Of a stretch of DNA of 64,000 bases, positions 11,150-24,072 are shown piece after piece. The notes under the pieces are model-generated. The model ran no database searches. It was given only the letters and a program-made list of their open reading frames with translations, and was not told the origin of the DNA. Position numbers and translations under genes: made by a program. Origin of the DNA: Leucaena leucocephala (taxonomy: Eukaryota; Streptophyta; Magnoliopsida; Fabales; Fabaceae); assembly GCA_037074615.1 (NCBI GenBank), contig CM073563.1, positions 16,166,501-16,230,500 of the forward strand, in the 5' to 3' direction. Numbering within the stretch: position 1 is the first letter of the stretch; each line of letters opens with the position of its first letter.

Positions 11150-12890
11150 CTTAGATAAATTTATTGATAAGAATAAAACATACCATAACATCCTCAGATC
11201 ATGGGTTTGAACAATTTATTGTTGGTAAAAATGTGGGATATATTTATATATAGAAAATATTAGTATTATAAAGAATTTCATATATATAAAATACCGACAC
11301 TTGAATTCATATTATTGTCACTAATAAAATTTTTGAACAGATATTTGTAAATTTTAACCAATTCTTTTAAAAGAAATATGTCACTAAATATTTCCAAGAA
11401 AAAAATTAAATAAAAAATAAATACATCGAAGAGTTTAAAGACGGGCTCCCATTTTGCGGCCTTGTAGCGCAGATGCATGGCAGTGGAAGTCTTCATTATA
11501 CAGGCAATGACTATGTAATTTAATTTCTCAAACTCGCAATGATTTATATATGACTAAATAAATCTATTGATATAAACTTACATCCCAATCAAGAACTTCC
11601 CTTGTAAGAATTGTTATTCTAAAATGGAAGATCTGAGTATTTGATCAACACAGAAATTAAGTTTACTCGGAACTTGTTATCATGTTACTTACAGAAACAT
11701 CCTTGAATTTAGATGCCATCAGAATATTTCTTCTCATTTTTACTGAAAAATTTAAATAATTAATTTATAAATATTAAAAAAATTAGTTAAATTAATTATT
11801 TATAAAATAAATAGATTGATTCATCTTTTAAGCATTTGCAGGGAGAGGAATGTCTTCACAAACTGCCCTTTCCATTTACTCTCTTTTTAGTATTTCTACC
11901 ATTAGATTAGCTTTTAGGGGTTGAGATTTAGTATTATATAAAAATATTAAGTATTAATTAAATAATAAAATTAAAACAAATAAATTTGATCTGAATAATT
12001 CACAATATCAGTAGATTTTTGTTAAAATATTTTATTATTTAATATTATAATAATATTTTTATAGTATACTAAATCTCCCTTGCAAGTCAATCCAATGGTG
12101 GAGATAGAGTAAAGGATAAATAGAGACACACCTCTCCCAACAAATTTGGATGAGTTTAGTAAAACTTATAATAATAATAATAATCATCATAATCATAATA
12201 AATTTTATTGTAATATAAAATGTACAAGTGACTTAGTTATATACAGTTTTTGATAGTCCAGAGATCCATGGTTCAATTCCCACCAACCTCCCCCTTACTA
12301 GTAGTTAGCATGACACTGGCGGTGGAGGGCTTCTTGAGGTAGGTGGTCGCCAGGGGCAGGAGGACCGCAATAGCTGCAGTGCCGGCGAGCAGAATAGGTG
12401 GAGAGATTCATTTTCAATTAAGAGTATTTTGATAAATGTATACAAAAATTTATTTACATTCCTTAGACTACACAATTCTTTGATGATTTTTAAAAGTACT
12501 TTGATATTTTAGGGTATTGTGTGAGACTTTAGAATAATTTTTCTAAATAAAAACTAAAAATATATAGTATATGAAGATATTTTATTATATTATATTTATT
12601 TAAATAATTGGGTTCTGTTTTTTTTCCCTAAACGGTCCTAATGTTTTTTAAAAGACAAATGGGTTCCACATGAAATCTAAGTTTTCCATTCATTGTTGTA
12701 TATTTTTATTTTTAGATTTGTTAGTATGTCGTTCTTTTTGAAAGATGTTTCCATATTTAATAATTATTTATTACTATTATTTTAAATATTAATATTGATA
12801 ATAAATAACAACCTATGTATATAAAAAAACTTAAATTTATAAAGTCACTCGCAAGTTTGATGGCTATAAATATGGAAGCATATCCTCTCA
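11150..12890. other. No gene recognised
   Basis: AT-rich. A GGTTCAATTCC box-B-like motif near 12271 hints at an old SINE, but no box A, tail or target duplication supports this. Confidence 0.4.
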
Positions 12891-12891
12891 G

Positions 12892-13413
12892 CGTCCCTCA
12901 AAAGCAGCGGTGAATCCTATCCATCCGAATGAATCCAAAAGCTCGGCACATCATACTAATAAAAATAATTAAAAATAAATTTAAATAATCTCTTAACAAT
13001 TCTTTTTATATGAAACATCCTATTTTTTTTATATCATCCTCATTTTAATTAATTAGAAGATTTCTTAGTATTTTAGATCACTTTATATGAGCACAAAGAG
13101 TATCAAAATTCTACCATTAAGTATTTATATTTTCTTAAACCTATCTTATTTTAATTAGAGAATTTATCTAGACCCAGACTATATTAAATTCCTTAAAAAT
13201 GATAAATTTATCTAGGTCTAAATCCTAATAGATTATCCCATTGAAATAAGAGATTTAGAAAATTTGATGTACTAGCCTAAAAAAATTTAATAATTATTCA
13301 GAGATGATTCAAATTTATTTTAAATTTGTATTAGCATGATGATGTGGCATAGTGAGAGCTTTTAGATTGATGTAGATGGACAAGATTCACCGCTTCTCAG
13401 AGACGCTGAGGAT
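12892..13413. mobile_element. Fold-back element with ~110-bp terminal inverted repeats
   Basis: The left arm (12892 to about 13000) contains ATCCTC..AGCGTC, AGCGGTGAATC, CCAAAAGCTC and CACATCATACTAATA. The right arm (about 13310-13413) read in reverse complement gives ATCCTCAGCGTC, AGCGGTGAATC, CTAAAAGCTC and CACATCATCATGCTAATA in the same order. The 522-bp unit is AT-rich in the middle and has no coding frame. A target duplication is not clear. Confidence 0.75.
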
Positions 13414-13419
13414 TCCGTC

Positions 13420-15170
13420 TATGAGAGGATCTAGTTCCGAAAGAGATGGGGATGTAGTGTGTCAATTTTCACCTTTTCAAAATAACTCTGGTCCAGCGAA
13501 TATTTTGATTATTTCAGTTCAATTATTTACTTTATTTTTGTTTTAATTATAAAAATATAATTATCCATTTTTAATGTAAAGGCCAATTGATTTTTTTATA
13601 GAATAATAATATTAAAAAAATTAATTAATTATAACTAATATAAAAATTATTTAATTAATTTAGATGATTAAAGAGTATATAATATAAATTTATCTTAATA
13701 AATTAAATTAATTATAATTAATTAATTTAATTAAATATTAATCGAATGGATTTAACTCATTCCAAATGAAACGGTAGGAGATAAAATATTACTATTTAAA
13801 ATAGACGATTCAGTTACTAAAATCTTTATAGTATAAAATAAAATGTGATGTAACAGTGCTTTCATATCAAATTTCTTATTTAAACATGTAACATATCTTA
13901 TTTGTTTATATCGGCATAGATAAGAATTTATAACACAGTTTATAAAAAAAAAATTTAGATAATTTTTAAAAAGCTTTTGAATAATACTAATTTTATTAAA
14001 AATAAGATAAATAAGATAGGAGAGAAGTGAAAAAGAAAAAGGAGAGATAGTTGAGAAGAGAGATGAGAGAGGAAATATAGTAGAAAAAAAGAAGAGATAT
14101 GAGAAAATATGGAAAAGAGATAAGAGAGATAGTATAAGAAAAAATAAGGATAAAATAGTAATTGATTAATCCATAATCTATTTTATTATTCTAGAAACTA
14201 CTCCCAATAACTTATTTAAAACTATAATTTTAAATTATAATTTAGTTTAAAAGTTCTTTTAAATAAATATAGTTATTTATTTTAAATTTTTTTTAAATAA
14301 AGATTTAAACTAAAAATCTTTTTTAAATTCTTCATGGCATCCTTAGTATAAAATGGTAAAGTTCAGAGCCATTACTTTTTGAGAGGAGAAATAAAAACAC
14401 TGTTCCGAATACTTTTAACTAAATCAAAACAAAAAATAAAATAGAAAAAGAAAATGTATTAAGACTTTTTTTATTATTTTTGTCAACAAAAATATAAGCA
14501 AATTAATCCCAGAAATCATCTCATAAAATATCTATTTTCTTATAAATATTATATCATGTAAGATGATCATAGTTTCTTAATATTTTATCTCATATTAAAT
14601 AATATTATAACTTATAACTCTTAAATTAAAATATTTTTAATATTCATTCTCTATGACTTCTAATTATATATTTATATTGTTTAATTCTTTTCTTTATATA
14701 TTTATAATTTTTTAAAATTAATCTTCAATATTAATATTATATAAATAAAAGATGATATACACATGTTATAAATAACAATATATGGATAAGAATCAATTCC
14801 TCATTTTCTTCAATTCTCGCTTATCATTCTCTTTTTTTTAATCCCAAAACTCTATTATATTTTTTTTTATTTTTATAACACATTTTCTTATTTCTTATCC
14901 TTTTAATAGCTTTTGTAATTAATGTACGTATTAATGGCTAATTTTTGTTGACTGAAATAGCTATTTTACTAATTTTAATCTCATGTAAGAATTTATATTT
15001 TTATTTTCTAAATTAAGCTCTAACAGAGATAAGCATGGCCATCAATCTGTTTAGTCTAGTTTTTTTTTTCCATATATTATTATGCAGTATTATTATTTTA
15101 ATTAAATTAATTATTAATCGTTTTTTCTCATCCAAATTATAAATTATAAATAAAATTAAATTTTCATCCA
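13420..15170. other. AT-rich region upstream of amylase gene
   Basis: It holds the diverged MITE-like copy at about 13930-14340 and otherwise very AT-rich sequence. No gene seen. The proximal promoter of the amylase gene must lie in the last few hundred bases. Confidence 0.4.
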
Positions 15171-15174
15171 ATGC

Positions 15175-15181
15175 TATATAA
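15175..15181 (+). promoter_or_regulatory. Candidate TATA box of the amylase gene
   Basis: TATATAA lies 72 bp before the ATG at 15253, with CCAAT just upstream (15169-15173). AT-richness makes chance matches common. If true, the 5' leader is only about 40-50 nt. Confidence 0.35.
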
Positions 15182-15252
15182 CTTTGAAGGAGCAAAGCTC
15201 GCCGATCTCTCCTGTGTAACTTCTTCCCATTTATCGGCAAACCGAAACGAAC

Positions 15253-18200
15253 ATGTCAACCGTTAGCTTCAAGCCAGTCTTTCGCATTCGTCATCGTTCC
15301 AAATCAAAGCCATTATTCAGAAGCATTAGCTTCGTGAATTGCTATTCTAGCAAGAATTATGTGTTCTCCAATGCCAGGATCTTCTGCAACTTCCCGCCAT
15401 CCCGTATGTCTCCTTCTCGTTCAGTCTCTCCTGTTTCAACCAATACTTCCATTTTGGAGTCCTTTCAATCCGCCGATATCTCCTCCAAGGACACTTTTCC
15501 AGTGAAACTAACTGAAATGGTCAGAGCTTTGTCTTCCACTTTCAGTATATTTACTTGTTCGGTTTCCAGAATGATATTTCTTTCCCTTTCTTATTTTTTT
15601 TTTTGAAATTTTTTCGATAGAATGATCAAGGTATTCTCACACTGAGTTATTTATTTTCTCCGTAATCGATTTTGAGATGCATTTTCCAGAGAAATCGAAC
15701 CTCAGAAAATGAGATTTTCCTTTTCTTTTCTGGCTTTTTTCTTTTTCACAAGGCACAGTTTGGTTCCAGAGGAAACAAATTGCGTATATTGAAGGAAGTT
15801 AGATTTGTGTTTTCTGAATTTTATAAATGTAAAAGGGAGGGAAGTTTGAATAAAGCTCAATCAGTTGATTCTGTTTTCCCCTTTTTTGGGATCATCCGGT
15901 TTTCTTTTCTTTTGTTTTGTTTTCTAATCAGACTGATGCTTACACTTTTAAAAAGGTCTCGACGAGAACATGAAAGACATAAAAGATAGTTTCGTTATTA
16001 TTGTTATTTTTATTATTTTTAAATGTCTGATCGGAAACTTAAAATATATCGGTTTCTGATATTGGTGAAACTAGTGGATTATTAAAATTGAATTTACAGT
16101 TGGAAGGAAAGATCTCCGTAAGGTTAGATCAAGTAAAACATTCAAGCAACTGGGAGCTAAGGGTAGGTTGTAATCTTCCAGGAAAATGGGTTCTTCACTG
16201 GGGCGTTTCCCACGTCGATGATGTTGGCAGGTATACCATTAAGTTTTTTTCTTTTCTTTTTAATGAATTTGCCTTCTTTCTCATTTCGAGGTATTTTGTC
16301 ATTTTAATTTCCAAGTCTTATTATTAATAACATGATTAATGGATTAAACTACATAGTATATAGAATGATTTGGCTTATTTTGCAGTGAATGGGATAAACC
16401 TCCTAGCAATATGATACCCCCCGACTCTATTTCCATAAAGGTATATACTTCTCCTGATCACAAACGACACGCGCTTATTAATGCCATGGAGAAAGTTTAA
16501 ATTCGAATTAAAAAAATTCCAGGACCACGCAGTAGACACACCCATGAAGAAATCATCATTATCATCTTCTGCTGAAGGAGATACATTTTATGAAGTCAAA
16601 ATTGATCTTAAACCCAGCAAAGGAATTTCATCAATTAATTTCGTTGTGAAGGTTTGTTGTACACAATTAGCATTTGCGGATGTTAGTTTTTATTATTAGA
16701 TAGAACCTTTTAGTTGAAACAACTGCTGTGCAGGATGAAGAAACCGGCGCTTGCTATCAACACAAAGGAAGAGATTTCAGAGTGCCTCTGGTTGACTACA
16801 TCAAGGACGACACTAATACAATTGGACCTAAAAGGGGCTTTAAATTCTGGCCAGGTTTAAAAAATATCCTACATTTTCTATTCTCAATACAGTTTTGTTT
16901 CACACCTTGAAATTGACAGAGTGTCCTGACTTTGTCTCAAGGTTTTATGAAAGAGAACCATAAAGGATTTATAGAGTGAATAGCCATTAATTATTGCAGC
17001 AAAGGAAAGTTAAAGAAGAAATAAGATTTCCATTTTATATACACCTCTAAAAGTGCTTCTACTTATCGTTTAGGTGGCATTATGAAAATCAGTAGTAATT
17101 TATCTCTAAACTTAATTAGCTTCCTAACCGCTCCATGTGCTGCAGAATTGTGGAAAATTGAGCCAGTGATCTTGACCTTAATGGTTTATTCAAAATACAT
17201 ATAAATTAGAGACGCTCTATGGGATCTTTTTACTTATATTCAGTTTAGATGGTACCTGGGAAAATTATGTGAACCTGATCTGAGAAATGTTTGATGGTAT
17301 TTCCTGACTCAGAGGCCTTGGGTCAGTTATCCAACATACTTCTCGGAACGGACACAACACATAACAAAGGTCAAGAAAACAGCAGCGAATCCAGAGATTC
17401 CAAAGAAGAAAACGGTCCACTTGAAGGTTTCCACGTAGAACTTCCTATTGCAAAGAAGATTTGGGTCAATAAATCTGTCAGTGTCACCATTAGGAATTGC
17501 TCTGAGATGGCCAAGAAACTTATATATCTAGAAACAGATATACCTGGAGATATTGTCCTTCATTGGGGTGTTTGCCGGAATGAAGCAAGAAGAAAGTGGG
17601 AAGTTCCACCTGCTCCTCATCCACAAGAGACAATAATTTTTAAAGACAGGGCTCTAAGAACTCCACTACAGGTACAGAGATGACATATTACCCTTATTTT
17701 CATGTTATAGAACGTAACATTAACTAATCTGATAGATTTTGGTTTCTATGCCTTCAATGGCGCTGTCTTGCCGTTGATTAATTCAGTGGGCATGCTTTAG
17801 AGTATAGACATTTCCATAAGATTTTAAACTTGAAATGTAATGAAAATTCTAAAATCGTTATAGCTGAGGTAATTTCTTATATTTCGATAAGCTTTTCATA
17901 GCCGTACTCATAGTCAAGTACCCTTGCAGGGGAATCCACTTCCTTGGCTTGATAGGAAACCTCAGTTGAACATTAGATCCATATTAAATAGGCTTCATAA
18001 GTGGGTTGAGATTATTGGACCTTAAAAAGCAATATTGACCTTTTGCCGTCTTAATAATCATGGAATCACCTGTTCGACTTTGTCCTTCGATTAGTTTTTC
18101 TATGCATTGTTTTCTCAAAGTCAAATACATTTTGAAAGCACAACCCATCAAATTAATTGTCGATGGTTATCTATATGAATATCTGAATTTCAGATAATTT

Positions 18201-21200
18201 ATTATCTGAACACGCGTGCAAGCAAATCAGTGCATTTGACTGACTGCTGCCTCATTATATTTTAAATTGTTACATGGCAATGTGAGACTAAATGACTTGT
18301 CTAATTTTATGTAGATTTTAAGTTAATGCAAGCAATCTTCCATTAAGATGATATGTTTTTACTCAATCTCCACCTTCCATTCTTTGTAAACTTGAAGTTA
18401 GGTTATCTTATGTCAGTTCCAAATTATTATTGTAGATAAGTTCCTTTGTTTGTGTTTTATTGTATTATTAATTTGCCCCTCCTGTTTTTGCAGCCAAGAG
18501 ACAGTGGAAAAGGAAGCTCAGTAATAATCACTTTGGGAGAGGGTTTTTCAGGATTTCTTTTTGTTCTTAAGTTAAATGAAAATACTTGGTTAAATTACAT
18601 GGGAAATGACTTCTATATTCGTCTTGCAAGTTCTAGTAGCTTACCTATCAAAAACTTTGATGATGAGTCGGAAGATGTGCTAGTAGAAGAGACTGAAGAG
18701 GCAAGTCAAACAAACCCCATCTCTGAATTTGCTGATGGAATAATCAGAGACTTAAAGAATTTGGTGTCAGACATTTCCTCCGAAAAGAATAAAAAGGTAA
18801 AATCCAAAGAAGCTCAAGGAAACATTCTTCAAGAGATCGAAAGACTTGCTACTGAAGCCTATAATATATTCAGAAACTCCGTTCAAACTTTTACAGAGGA
18901 GCCTCCAGTAGTAAAGAAGGCTACTGGGAAAGTAAAGGAAAAGAAGGCTACTGTGGAAGTAAAGGAAAATAAGGCTACTGTGAAAGTAAAGGAAAATAAG
19001 GCTACTGTGGAAGTAAAGGAAAAGAGCTTGCCTGCAAAAATCTGCTCAGGAACAGGAACAGGGTATGAAATATTATGCCAAGGGTTCAACTGGGAATCTC
19101 ATAAATCTGGAAGATGGTACGTGGAGCTTAAACAGAAAGCTGAAGAACTAGCCTCACTTGGTTTTTCTGTGATATGGTTACCACCACCTACAGAGTCTGT
19201 TTCACCTGAAGGATACATGCCAAAGGATTTATATAATCTAAATTCCAGGTATCACATTATAATGTTAGTAGTACTCTAATAATTTTTTCCTTTGTCAGTC
19301 ATCTTCTAATTTAAAGCTAGAAGTCCTGGTATTTGGAAAACTACATAAATCTGAAAGCACTTGCCATATTTTAGAATTTCCAAAATTTTGTTTATCATCA
19401 CTTGATATTGTTGTGAATGAAACTTGTTACTATTTTATCACATATATCAGATATGGAAGCATTGATGAATTGAAGGATTTGGTGAAAAGATTCCATGAAG
19501 TTGGAATCAGAGTTCTTGGAGATGCTGTTATAAATCACCGTTGTGCTCATTACCAGAATCAAAATGGTGTTTGGAACATATTTGGGGGTCGTCTGAATTG
19601 GGATGATCGTGCAGTTGTTGCTGACGATCCACATTTTCAGGTATTTTTTCTGAACCGTTTTGGAAGTATCTATTTTGTTATTTTATGTTCTTTCACTTTT
19701 GGGGGGCCATTTCTATCCTGAGATTGTGAAACATTGATATCAAATCTCATAGAATATGTTAAGCTATTATGATATATCATGTGCTTATTTTAAAATGTGC
19801 TGTGTTCTAGGAAAGGAAATTCATTTACTAGATATTGGACGGTTGAAGTTTTCACTCGTCTCAAATTCTGATCTGTTAGACAAAGCAAAGGGATGTCACA
19901 GCAATAATATCATGTTTCAATGCCCTTTGCTTTCTTTCTTACTCCTTTTCTTTCTTTTATATTCTTTCAAAATTTTGACTGTATGTTAGCAGTCATCTGA
20001 GGTGCTGGGGTCCATCTTTACCTATATATGTAATTATATCCTGGACAAAGTTGACAAAACATTTCTGTTTTGGTTGTACATTTATATTGTTCAACATAGT
20101 TGTCCATACAAATCTTTAGAAATTATATTTGAAAAAGAAATACACGTGTCAATAATATCATGCATAAGTAGGTAATGAAGCATCGTTGTTGTAAACTTGT
20201 CATTGCTTTGTCAAGTAAACAATCATAGAAACTTGTAAATTAATCCTAAATTGCCACTGGTTTTGTTAGTTTCTTTTACAACTCAGGAGTGATCTCTTGT
20301 TAAAATAGTGTCCAATAAGTTATACTTTCAAATTTTTTAACTTCTATCACTGTAAGAGACCATAGAAAGCACTGGACGTTTTAGTTACTTAAATTATTTC
20401 TCTTACCATTTACTGCATTGAGCATTTTGTAATTGTGCCTTATCCTGAATAAACGCAAGTAGCTTATTTGCCTCTGTTTGTCATGTTCTGCAATTAGTTG
20501 TCACCTTTTACTGCACTCCGAATCTTTTGTTTTCTAGGAATTAAGGAATCAAGTTCTTTTAGCAGTTGTAAAATTTGAATAAAATAGGTTTCATGAACAA
20601 AGTCTTGTGCTTATTATGTAATGGAGATTTTGATTTATTCTCCATGCACCGTCAATTTGGAAGTGTTTTTATTATTTTTTAGATACGATGTGCATGCTTT
20701 GCTCTTTTAAATTGCTTCTTACTACGAATACCTTAAAACTGTTATCTTTCTGGATGAATCTGAAATACGTAATGGTTATCCTCTCTCATACAGGGTAAGG
20801 GCAACAAGAGTAGTGGAGATAATTTCCATGCAGCTCCAAACATTGACCATTCACAGGATTTTGTGAGAAATGATCTGAAAGAATGGCTATGTTGGTTGAG
20901 GTAGATGTTTTAGAACTTACTTTTTTCTGTCACAGTCTAACTTCTTGGCCACTTTATTTTCCTTTATTATATAACGCTTTAAAACAAATTTTTTCATTTC
21001 TCTAGTAGAATATAAATTCTTGCCATATTTTATTTAAAGTCCGGGGGTTTCATTGTTGATTTATATATGCTGGAGAACAATGAGAATCTGGTATTGGAAA
21101 TGACGTACAGACAATCTAGATGTTTGTTTTTTGAGAATTTCTGTTGGAAAATGTTTCAGACTTGATTGTGGCTGTTCATAGGATATGATGAAAAACTACA

Positions 21201-24072
21201 ACAATGTGGTTTATTTAGTTAAAGGTGTTCCTAGTTTTATATAAGAAAATTCATTTGCGTGCTTTGACTTCATGATACATGAGTAGTTGATTTCTACTTC
21301 TTAGACAATAAATTGCCATCATGTATATGAGTGTCTTAATGTGACTCAGACATCGGATGAGATGCCTGTCCTTGTATGTATTATAGCTGTAGCATCAATG
21401 TTTATTTGGTATGAAGATGTCTATTGAATAGATTCATGGTTTCTCTTTTCCTTATTACAGGTCTTTATGTCAGAATATTCAGGTTAAACTTCCTATATAA
21501 ATGTTGGCAGCTTAAAATTAATTCAAACGTTACATATCTTTTATATTACTTTTCTAGTCTTTGCCAGCTGGAGTTGACAAATTTTATGAATCTTCTATGG
21601 CTGTAGGCTATCAAGTGATTATTGACAAAAAATACTAACTGGTTTATGGTTTGTCCGTGAGACATCAAAACATATTACTACCTCCATTTCTTAATATAAG
21701 ACTCAATTGACTAATTTAAGGAGATTGAAGAAGTTAAATAAATTATTTTATAGTATTTATATTTATCATTTTTCTCTAAACTAATTTGCTTGACTTATAA
21801 ATTGATATATAATCTAATGATACTTAATATTGGTCTTTTAAAGAGTTGTGTTGAATATCACTAGAACATAGATGCTTTGAAGTAGCCTGTTTCTTATATG
21901 AACCAGCTCATTCTCTGAAATCACTTTTATCTGGCTGCATATATACCTTAGTCGTTTACTTGCTCCTCTTCCATTCATTTGCCTTTCATCTTGCATATTA
22001 TGTTTCTTTGAATTCTTATATTATCAGAAACTTTCCTGTTCACTTTTTGAACATCTATACTAAGGAGTTGTAGAAAAGTTGATCTGTTCTATCTTTTGCT
22101 CATAAAATGTGTGATCTTCAGGAAAGAAATTGGGTATGATGGATGGAGGCTTGACTTTGTCAGAGGATTTTGGGGTGGTTATGTAAAGGATTACATGGAG
22201 GCTAGTGAGCCTTACTTTGCCGTGGGAGAGTACTGGGATTCCCTGAGTTATAGTTATGGTGAGATGGATCATAATCAAGATGCACACAGGCAGAGGATTG
22301 TTGACTGGATCAATGCCACCAACGGTACTGCTGGTGCTTTTGATGTTACAACAAAAGGGATTCTTCACTCAGTAAGAACTCACTCATATAATTTCATTAC
22401 ATTTTTCTAGATTCTCAAACTCCGTGGATAAAATACCTTTCAGGCATAGAAGACCTATGCTTTGTATTTCTATATATCAAAGATAAAAAAAAAGAAAAGG
22501 GAAACACTTGCCTAGAAACACTTACATGAAGTTCTTTTGCGGGTTAAGGGACAAATTTACCTTGAAAATTTTCACTCAGGAGCAATGTAGCCCCACAATT
22601 TTTTGAGTTCAAGATGGCCCCAGAAACGTTAAAATAGAGCAAAGTTCCCTTTTATTGTTATTCATTGTCAACGTTATTTTTTAACGGTCCCCCCATGCTC
22701 TTGAGCAAAAACTTCCGGGGCAATCTTGTTTCGTTTTGCTGATACATCTTTTCAGAAATATTTGTAGCTGAACTGATTTAGAAAACCTCATCGTGGCATC
22801 TTCTGTTGTCTGTTTTCTGTCTTAGAGACATAGGACCCCTCTGAAAGGAGTCTACACAGAAATGACAACAATGTGCATGCTATTAAAAATAAATTCCTTT
22901 CTCTCCTAAGCTACCTGTTATTTCTTTAATCTTGAGTCATGACAATGCCTTCTTTAAATTCCGCACCCTGTAGGCATTGGAAAGATGTGAATATTGGCGT
23001 TTGTCAGATCCAAAAGGAAAGCCCCCTGGTATCCTTGGATGGTGGCCATCTCGTGCAGTTACCTTCATAGAGAATCATGACACTGGTTCTACCCAGGTTT
23101 GAACTTCTTGCAAAGATATCTTTTCCTCGACATTGTTTCTTGTGGTGTACATTTATATATCAACATGGGGATATTTATTTGAATAATTATCCAATTCTGA
23201 TTTTTTTTTAAATAATTGCCCTCTTGCTGCGATTGCCATATCACTATCTGTTACGATATGGTATAAGAAATGTCTACCTTATCCTTATATATATAATTGA
23301 TGTCATATTCTTTTCTCTGGAAGGGTCATTGGAGATTTCCAAGTGGAAAAGAAATGCAAGGATATGCTTACATCCTTACTCACCCAGGAACACCATCAGT
23401 GTTCTTTGATCACATTTTCTCCCACTGTCGGAGTGAAATAGGAATACTCATCTCTCTCAGGAAACGGAACAAGATACACTGTAGAAGCACTGTGAGTATC
23501 CTATTATTGTCTCTTAAATACTCCCTCCATTTCTTAAATATAAAAACTATACAACTAATTTGTAGAAATTAAAGAAATTAGTCAGATATTTAAAAAAATA
23601 TATATATTAGTTTTCTTAAGATACTCTGATAACATTTGTATTGAAATTGCCCCTTGATGGAAACCCCTTAATATATAAAATTAACAGGGATAGTTTAGAA
23701 AAAAATTCTAATTTCAGGAGTCAAAGTGGATTGAAATTTTCCGTTTAGGATTGAAATAAATTCTCTAACTCTCACATATAAAACCGGAGGACATTTTTTG
23801 GATTCCATGGATAATTTATTTTTTCTAAGCTTATCAAACAACTTAATCACAAGTCTTAGGTTCAAATTGATCCTACGAGGCTAATAGTTTCTTCTATCTT
23901 CACGTTGTAGGTTCAAATTCTTAAAGCAGAAACGGATGTCTACGCAGCTATCATTGACGAAAAACTCACTATGAAGATTGGACCTGGACATTTTGATCCC
24001 CCTAGCAGATCCTCAGGAGGATGGTCCTTAGCTTGTGAGGGAAGAGATTATAAGCTTTGGGAGGCCTCATAG
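15253..24072 (+). CDS. AMY3: Alpha-amylase 3, chloroplastic (GH13 with tandem CBM45)
   Basis: Endo-acting alpha-amylase that cleaves alpha-1,4 links of starch in the plastid. Thirteen exons with GT-AG borders and consistent phase: 15253-15519, 16100-16230, 16386-16440, 16523-16651, 16734-16854, 17313-17671, 18494-19248, 19451-19640, 20794-20900, 22122-22371, 22974-23096, 23324-23491, 23911-24072. Predicted 938 aa; the Arabidopsis protein is 887. The basic, Ser-rich N-terminus fits a transit peptide. Two CBM45 starch-binding modules each carry an LHWGV motif. The GH13 domain spans about 545-938, with DAVINH (630-635), nucleophile Asp716 (RLDF), acid/base Glu741 (VGEYW) and Asp824 (ENHD). Cys549 and Cys637 sit where the Arabidopsis redox-switch pair lies, 88 residues apart. 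A four-fold 9-residue repeat (497-532) lies in the linker. No break was seen, so it is probably functional. Confidence 0.95.
18920..19027 (+). repeat. 27-bp x 4 tandem repeat in amylase exon 7
   Basis: Four in-frame 27-bp units begin GCTACTG, each coding a nine-residue unit close to KATVEVKEN. They differ by only a few bases. They lie in the charged linker between the second CBM45 and the GH13 domain. Confidence 0.95.
21676..21900. mobile_element. Stowaway-like MITE remnant in amylase intron 9
   Basis: Begins with TACTACCTCCATTTCTTAAT followed by ATAAGACTC, close to the common plant MITE end CTCCCTCC(G)TT..ATAAG. The other end is not clear. No coding content. Confidence 0.4.
22520..22740. 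repeat. Degenerate inverted-repeat sequence in amylase intron 10
   Basis: GGGTTAAGGGACAAATTTACC.. at the left and a C/G-rich AACGGTCCCCCC..ACTTCCGGGG segment at the right look like an old non-autonomous DNA transposon. Ends not defined. Confidence 0.3.
23518..23796. mobile_element. Stowaway-like MITE in amylase intron 12
   Basis: Left end TACTCCCTCCATTTCTTAAA; right end ATATAAAACCGGAGGA, which in reverse complement gives TCCTCCGGTTTTATAT. These are imperfect inverted ends of about 20 bp around an AT-rich core, lying between exons 12 and 13. Confidence 0.5.

Noticed and set aside
12260..12290. tRNA or SINE box B (GGTTCAATTCC)
   Set aside because: No box A at the right distance and no cloverleaf; a single motif is not enough.
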